From positions 1 to 11,166 of the forward strand of contig JBAZUN010000176.1 of the NCBI GenBank assembly GCA_041661365.1: a stretch of 11,166 nucleotides of DNA. The letters are read 5' to 3'. The position numbers were made by a program, and so were the translations under genes. Source of the DNA: CAITNQ01 sp041661365. Its GTDB lineage: Bacteria > Latescibacterota > UBA2968 > UBA8231. The stretch's first letter is position 1. Each line of letters begins with the position of its first letter. Under the pieces are notes generated by a model that was given only the letters and a program-made list of their open reading frames with translations, was not told the DNA's origin and did not search any database. Shown here piece by piece: positions 6,816 through 11,166 of this stretch.

Positions 6816-9800
6816 ATGGCTGCGACGACTACCAGGCTTCTCCTTGTGGTGCTCCTGCTGGGCTGCGGCGGGGACAAGGCCTTCAACGTTCAGGATGCCG
6901 TTCTGGTTCGAGCGGCAGGGAACGGCCAGACAGTCGCGTTGGGCGGCCCTGTTCCCGAGGCGCTCTCGGTCTTGGTGACTGACAAGCACGGCAAGGCCCA
7001 GGCGGGTCTGACGGTGACCTTCAGCATTGTGTCCGGCTCGCCACAAGCGGGACGGCTGTCAGCGGAGGCTGGTGTCACCGATGCGCAAGGGAAGGCATCC
7101 ACGATGCTGACCCCGGGTGCAGTAGGCGTATACCACGTCCAGGCCCAGATCATGGGCACCCAGCACACCGAGGTGTTCGAGGTCACCGTAGTGCCAGGAT
7201 CCGTGCCGCCGGTGGCACGGATCCTGGCGATCGCTGGCCCGGGGACGGTCACCTACGAGGGTCAGTTGGTGTCCTTCTCAGGGAGCGGCCTGGACGGCCT
7301 GGGAGGGGCTCTCCCCGCGTCCTCGCTGGCGTGGTCCTCGAGCATCGATGGGCCGCTGGGGCAGGGGGCGCAGCTCTCGCGTCCGCTGTCCGCTGGCCAG
7401 CACACGATCACGCTGAGGGTGACCGACAGCCGGGGTCAAACCGGCACTGCGTCCACTACCTTCGCCGTCAGTACCGTTGGTCGCGGGGCCAGCGTGGTCC
7501 GCGGCCAGCTAGCTCTCCCGGACGGCATCGACCCCACTCAGACGACCGTCCTGTCCGGCTTGGAGGAGACCACGCCCACCCCTGCCGGGGCCTTCTTCGT
7601 CAGTCCGCCGGAGATCCACCGGCTGACCATGGTCCTCGACCACGAAGGCAACACCCTCTTGCTGTCGCTGCTGCCACCGGCTGAGCCCACGCCTCGCGCT
7701 GATTCGCAAACCACGGCCACGGCGCTGGTCTTCTTCGCCACGCACCTCTATACGGCGCCTCCAGCGTTGTGGTCCGAGGCCATCACCCTGATCGAGCAGA
7801 CGCCAGCGGTAGAGGACCTGGCCCGTGTTCTGGAGGGCCGGCTCCAGACTACGGCCACCGTCCTGACAGCGCCCGACGCCCAGACGCAGGCAGCCCTGGC
7901 GCAGGCCGTGCTGGCCGTGGACGACCAGCTCGGCCGGCTGGCCGGCACGGGCAAGGTGACCCCGTCAGGCCCCCTCAGCCAGGTGCGCGTGGTGCATCCT
8001 GCCGAGGGACAGGGCGAAGCGGTCCTCGAGGTCCGGAACTTTGGTCGGCGCTACCTGTCGATCTGGGTCGACCAGACCCTACCGGTCAGCCGTGCCGTGG
8101 CAGAGGGTAGCATCGTGGGGCCGGCCGGCGAGCCCGTCAGCTTCGCCACCCTGGGCAGTTACCTGAGCGCCAACCGGGACCCAGCCGGGGTGCTGTCGCC
8201 GGCGACCCGGCAGCTCATCGTCCCTCTGGCAGCCGGTCTCAGCAACGTCTACCAGGTCGACGTGGTCGGTGCCGCGTTCCGTGGCGGCGTGCCCGCCAGA
8301 GGCGACGCGTACTGGGTCACCTGGGGCTTCACCTTCGGCGACTTCGTGCTCCTCAAGCTCCTCAAGGTGCTGGTCGGGGTCGATCTCCCTGACGGCAGTG
8401 CGATGGCGCAGTGGCAGGAGTGGGCGGATCTGACCAACAAGGTGGTCACCGGGATCCGAGCCAGCGCCGAGTTCAGGGACGCGCTGAGCCAGGGGAGCGT
8501 CTGGGGCATCCTGGATGCCTGTACCAAGATCATGACCGAGCACGACGCCCTGGCGGCCATCGTAGGCGTGGCCAACCGCGCCCTGGCGCGCCACCTCGGT
8601 GTCGTTTCCCTGGGCAAGACGCTTGCTGCGGTCAACCCGTGGATCCAGGGCCTGAAGCTGGCCTCGGCCGCCACCGACTACGGGTTCATCGGGTACAGCC
8701 TGCTCTCAGACAACCCCCAGGAGCAGTTCATCGTGGACGCCGCGGGAGGGAACGCCACGCCCACGGTGACCATCTCCGCACCACCCGACAAGAGCACCTT
8801 CCGCCAGCACACATCCATCGTCCTATCGGGCAGCGCTACAGACCTTGAGGGCGGCGCCCTCGCCGGCACCTCGCTATCGTGGACCTCCAGCCTCGATGGC
8901 CCCCTCGGCTCGGGCAACGCCGTGACCGTGTCGTCCCTACGGTCGGGGACTCACACCATCACGCTCACGGCCACCGACAGCAAGGGGGCCAGTGCTACCG
9001 CCAGCTTGACCGTCGTGATCACTGCCGCGCCGACAGCATCCCGATCCCTCGTGTTCGTCCTGGATCTGTCTGGCAGCATGAACGACCTGCCCAGCGCGGG
9101 TGGCCCCCAACGGCTCGAGGTGGCGAAGGAGGCCCTGGCCGAGGTGCTGGCCGCGGCGCCGGCCACCGGCGCCCAGGAATATGCTCTGGTGACCTTCGGC
9201 GGCAGTTGCACGGTGGACACGCCGGTCCCGTTCACGACCGACCCACAAGGGGTGGCAGCCTACGTCCAGGGCCTGACTGCAGACGGCAGCACCCCACTCG
9301 GCGAGGCGCTGCGAACAGCCCAGCACCTGGCCCTGGACCAGGCCTCGAGCGATGACGTGCAACTGGTGCTGCTGTCGGACGGGCAGGAAACATGCAACGG
9401 GGACCCGCTGGCAGTAGCCCAGGCCATCGCCGCCGGCCGCCGCGCCAAGCCCCTGGCACGCCTGATCCGGCTGAATGCCATCGGCCTGGGGGTGACCCCT
9501 GGGGAGGCCGATGAGCAGCAGATCCAGGCCATTGCCGCCGCCGCGGGGGGCAACTACTACCGGGTGAGCGAGCCGCAGGACCTGGCCGCAGCTCTGGGCC
9601 AGGCGAGCGGGCTGCAGACCGCCACGGCTACGTTGACCGGCAAGGTCACCGACTCGCAGGATCGGGCCGTCTCAGGGGCAAGCGTGCGCCTGCTCAACCA
9701 TCTCGACCTGCGGGAGCAGACAGACGCCAACGGCAACTACCAGTTCCCAGCCTCCTTCCAGGGGGTGGACAGCTTGATCGTGGAGGCCGTCGGTTACGTG

Positions 9801-10883
9801 CGCCATGCCACCGAGGTCTACGTGAGTGGTCGCTCCTACGACGTGCGGCTGCAGCCCAGCGCGGCCATGCTGCCGGTGGCGGTGGCCACGGCCGAGCCGG
9901 CCAGCGTGGAGTCAGGGCAGACAGTGACGCTACGTGGCGGCGGGAGCAGCGACCCGTCGGGAAGCGCCCTGGTCTACCACTGGGAGCAGTCGTCCTCCAA
10001 CCCCTTCCCGGTGTCTCTGTCGCCCAACGACAGCGAGACCGCCTTCGCCACGCGGTTGACCTTGGCGGACCTCGGGACCTACCGGTTCATCTTGGTGGTG
10101 GAGAACCGGCAGGGGCTGCGGAGTGCCCCGGACACAGTGGCGGTGCAGGTACGGCGACCCGATCTGGTGGCCAACCTGCCCGGTGGGGCGACGATGGACT
10201 TCGTCTGGATTGCGCCGGGGACCTTCATGATGGGGTCGCCCTCCTCGGAATCGGGGCGAGGCTCAAACGAGGGCCCGCAGCATGAGGTGACGTTGACACA
10301 GGGCTACTGGCTGGGGAAGTATGAGATTACGCAGGGGCAGTGGCAGGGGGTGTTGGGAACGACGCCCTGGGCGGGTCGGAGCTACGTGCAGTCGAACGCG
10401 AGCCATCCGGCGGTTTACATCTCGTGGAACGAGGTGCAGGGGCTGGTGCATGCGCTGAACGAGTCGTCGGGGGATTCGCTGTATCGGTTGCCGACGGAGG
10501 CAGAATGGGAGTATGCGTGTCGAGCCGGGACGACGACATTGTGGTCGTTTGGCGATGATGAGAGTCAGTTGTGGGACTACGCGTGGTACGACGCCAACGC
10601 TGAGAGTGTGGGCAAGTATTATGGACAGCCGGTGGGGACACGGCAGGGGAACCCGTGGGGGCTGCATGACATGCACGGGAACGTGTGGGAGTGGGTACAG
10701 GACTGGTATGGGGATTACGGGAGCGGTGCGGTGACCGATCCCGCAGGTCCGTCCACGGGCTCCGCCCGCGTCATGCGGGGCGGCTTCTTCGGCAGCCCCG
10801 CACGGGCCACGCGGTCGGCGATTCGCACCTGGGCCACGCCGGACGATCGCCGCGAAGGCGCTCGTCTCCTGAGGACCCGGTAA
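6816..10883 (+). CDS. VWA- and FGE-domain surface lipoprotein
   Basis: 1,355 residues from ATG 6816. A short hydrophobic signal ends in the lipobox LLGC (Cys17) followed by Gly, so lipidation and outer-membrane or surface placement are likely. Modules: invasin-type Ig-like (Big_1) about 23-127; PKD-like 130-219; an unrecognised region to about 645; PKD-like 646-735; VWA 743-938 with a complete metal site (D750-x-S752-x-S754, T826, D855); carboxypeptidase-regulatory-like 939-1016; PKD 1020-1112; FGE/SUMF1-like about 1113-1355. The FGE domain shows PGxFMMGS, Y-x-ITQGQW, YRLPTEAEWEYACRAG, GLHDMHGNVWEWV and RVMRGG, then ends GARLLRTR where GFR is usual. No catalytic Cys pair follows RGG, so binding is inferred. 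The tail from the VWA on parallels the dockerin protein upstream, making the two paralogues with different anchoring. FGE codons before about 10745 favour G in third position, while the last 110 bases favour C. A Ca- or Mg-dependent adhesin is the best guess. Confidence 0.88.
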   Translation: MAATTTRLLLVVLLLGCGGDKAFNVQDAVLVRAAGNGQTVALGGPVPEALSVLVTDKHGKAQAGLTVTFSIVSGSPQAGRLSAEAGVTDAQGKASTMLTPGAVGVYHVQAQIMGTQHTEVFEVTVVPGSVPPVARILAIAGPGTVTYEGQLVSFSGSGLDGLGGALPASSLAWSSSIDGPLGQGAQLSRPLSAGQHTITLRVTDSRGQTGTASTTFAVSTVGRGASVVRGQLALPDGIDPTQTTVLSGLEETTPTPAGAFFVSPPEIHRLTMVLDHEGNTLLLSLLPPAEPTPRADSQTTATALVFFATHLYTAPPALWSEAITLIEQTPAVEDLARVLEGRLQTTATVLTAPDAQTQAALAQAVLAVDDQLGRLAGTGKVTPSGPLSQVRVVHPAEGQGEAVLEVRNFGRRYLSIWVDQTLPVSRAVAEGSIVGPAGEPVSFATLGSYLSANRDPAGVLSPATRQLIVPLAAGLSNVYQVDVVGAAFRGGVPARGDAYWVTWGFTFGDFVLLKLLKVLVGVDLPDGSAMAQWQEWADLTNKVVTGIRASAEFRDALSQGSVWGILDACTKIMTEHDALAAIVGVANRALARHLGVVSLGKTLAAVNPWIQGLKLASAATDYGFIGYSLLSDNPQEQFIVDAAGGNATPTVTISAPPDKSTFRQHTSIVLSGSATDLEGGALAGTSLSWTSSLDGPLGSGNAVTVSSLRSGTHTITLTATDSKGASATASLTVVITAAPTASRSLVFVLDLSGSMNDLPSAGGPQRLEVAKEALAEVLAAAPATGAQEYALVTFGGSCTVDTPVPFTTDPQGVAAYVQGLTADGSTPLGEALRTAQHLALDQASSDDVQLVLLSDGQETCNGDPLAVAQAIAAGRRAKPLARLIRLNAIGLGVTPGEADEQQIQAIAAAAGGNYYRVSEPQDLAAALGQASGLQTATATLTGKVTDSQDRAVSGASVRLLNHLDLREQTDANGNYQFPASFQGVDSLIVEAVGYVRHATEVYVSGRSYDVRLQPSAAMLPVAVATAEPASVESGQTVTLRGGGSSDPSGSALVYHWEQSSSNPFPVSLSPNDSETAFATRLTLADLGTYRFILVVENRQGLRSAPDTVAVQVRRPDLVANLPGGATMDFVWIAPGTFMMGSPSSESGRGSNEGPQHEVTLTQGYWLGKYEITQGQWQGVLGTTPWAGRSYVQSNASHPAVYISWNEVQGLVHALNESSGDSLYRLPTEAEWEYACRAGTTTLWSFGDDESQLWDYAWYDANAESVGKYYGQPVGTRQGNPWGLHDMHGNVWEWVQDWYGDYGSGAVTDPAGPSTGSARVMRGGFFGSPARATRSAIRTWATPDDRREGARLLRTR
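9042..10162 (+). repeat. Duplicated VWA-CarbReg-PKD block, copy 2
   Basis: This is the counterpart of 2410-3557 in the dockerin gene, in the same orientation about 6.6 kb away. Similarity runs from the first VWA strand (RSLVFVLDLSGSMN) to the last PKD strand and the VRRP linker, then stops as the FGE domains begin: the FGE domain here is of a different subtype from the two in the dockerin protein. The longest perfect match found is 9997-10050. It lacks the 18-base insertion seen in copy 1. Confidence 0.85.
10774..10880 (+). other. Candidate DGR-type variable region at the end of the FGE domain
   Basis: After RVMRGG the protein reads GFFGSPARATRSAIRTW and on to PDDRREGARLL. In FGE proteins targeted by diversity-generating retroelements (DGRs), this stretch is the variable region, and the template there encodes many Asn (AAC/AAT) at spaced positions within a fixed A-R-x-x-R-S-A-x-R-x-W-x-T-P-D-x-R frame. 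Here the fixed residues are kept. The expected Asn positions carry NNC or NNT codons (GGC, AGC, CCC, GCC, ATT, ACC, GCC, GAT, CGC), as adenine-specific mutagenesis would leave them. No template repeat or reverse transcriptase is in the window, so this is an inference from pattern. Ordinary FGE divergence is the alternative. Confidence 0.4.
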
Positions 10884-10920
10884 CCCTCCGCTCTTATCCT
10901 TTTGCCCTTAGCCCGGAGGT
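10882..10920. other. Inverted repeat at the stop codon of the lipoprotein gene
   Basis: CCTCCG (10885-10890) pairs with CGGAGG (10914-10919). AA of the stop codon can add two pairs with C10884 bulged. The 23-base loop is pyrimidine-rich (CTCTTATCCTTTTGCCC). A terminator is possible, although no T-run follows the stem. In known DGRs an inverted repeat follows the variable region closely, so this is also compatible with that idea. Confidence 0.4.
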
Positions 10921-11095
10921 TGGGGTGGATGGCTTGTGGAGGCGGACCGTCACCTGAGGTGGCTAGCCGGAGCCGCCCCCTAGGCTGCCAGTCCGCCGGA
11001 GGCACGGGTGCCGGCAACGCGAACAGGGGCAGCCGGGGCTCTGGAAATCCGGCGCGCAGGTGCACCGGACGTGGCTGTTGGTGTTCGGGTGCGTA
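10884..11095. other. Non-coding region after the lipoprotein gene
   Basis: I see no supported gene here. The region is GC-rich with a few short palindromes, such as GGCACGGGTGCC at 11001-11012. The frames that are open here lack a ribosome binding site and recognisable protein content. Confidence 0.5.
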
Positions 11096-11166
11096 TTTCG
11101 GTGAAAAGGACCAGCGGTTCCGGTCCATAAGGACCAGGTGGTCGGAGCGTAGCGACGCTGGTGGTG
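11096..11166. repeat. Imperfect ~22-bp tandem repeats; possible mobile-element terminus
   Basis: Three units begin at about 11096, 11118 and 11140, with CGG at 11099, 11121 and 11143 (exact 22-base spacing). Units 1 and 2 share TT(T/C)CGG and AAGGACCA. Unit 3 is more divergent and contains an AGCGT/ACGCT inverted repeat (11146-11150 with 11155-11159). Arrays of degenerate repeats of this size containing CGG and GACC occur at the ends of IS21-family elements, upstream of istA. That family is suggested from recollection of pattern only, since no transposase is in the window. Confidence 0.4.

Noticed and set aside
5210..6886. 558-codon open frame on the minus strand
   Set aside because: It is antisense to the cohesin gene, whose signal peptide, ribosome binding site and internal domain repeat are convincing.
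11091..11166. CRISPR-like repeat array at the right edge
   Set aside because: The units are degenerate, directly abutting with a 22-base period, and have no unique spacers between identical repeats.
10884..11166. DGR template repeat or accessory gene after the lipoprotein
   Set aside because: I found no adenine-rich copy of the candidate variable region and no supported reading frame in these 283 bases. Any such elements must lie outside the window.

Overview
The window is GC-rich (about two-thirds G+C by eye), bacterial, and coded entirely on the + strand. It holds the last 16 codons of an upstream frame, three secreted or surface proteins, and a non-coding right edge. There are no housekeeping genes, tRNAs or rRNAs. 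A GC-rich chromosome, a signal peptide, a lipobox, and cohesin and dockerin modules without any carbohydrate-active enzyme suggest an uncultured, probably diderm, environmental bacterium. The phylum cannot be fixed from this sequence.

Layout. (1) 1-90: the end of an unidentified frame, then a short AT-rich, stop-rich patch. (2) 91-5199: a protein of about 1,700 residues with an N-terminal type I dockerin (two Ca-binding repeats), a TIG-like module, an unknown region, PKD-like and CARDB-like modules, a von Willebrand A (VWA) domain with an intact metal site, a carboxypeptidase-regulatory-like module, PKD, formylglycine-generating-enzyme-like domain (FGE/SUMF1 fold) no. 1, PKD, and FGE-like domain no. 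2. No signal peptide or convincing start is visible, so the 5' end looks truncated. (3) 5200-5506: a spacer with four closely spaced inverted repeats. (4) 5507-6535: a secreted protein with two tandem cohesin-like domains. (5) 6536-6815: a spacer with a hairpin and a possible -35 box. (6) 6816-10883: a 1,355-residue lipoprotein with Ig-like, unknown, PKD, VWA, carboxypeptidase-regulatory-like, PKD and FGE-like modules. (7) 10884-11166: non-coding DNA, with a stem at the stop codon of the lipoprotein gene and imperfect 22-bp tandem repeats at the right edge that resemble a mobile-element terminus.

How the genes may work together (inference): the double-cohesin protein could capture the dockerin protein outside the cell, while the lipoprotein is a membrane-anchored paralogue carrying the same VWA-CarbReg-PKD-FGE tail. 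The two large genes share a ~1.1-kb block that is close to identical in places, so they arose by duplication or are kept alike by gene conversion. The FGE-like domains lack the catalytic cysteine arrangement and are better read as binding domains. The last segment of the lipoprotein FGE domain has the codon pattern of a diversity-generating-retroelement (DGR) variable region, but no template repeat or reverse transcriptase lies in the window. The most interesting reading is a non-cellulosomal cohesin-dockerin surface adhesion system, possibly with a diversifiable ligand-binding tip.
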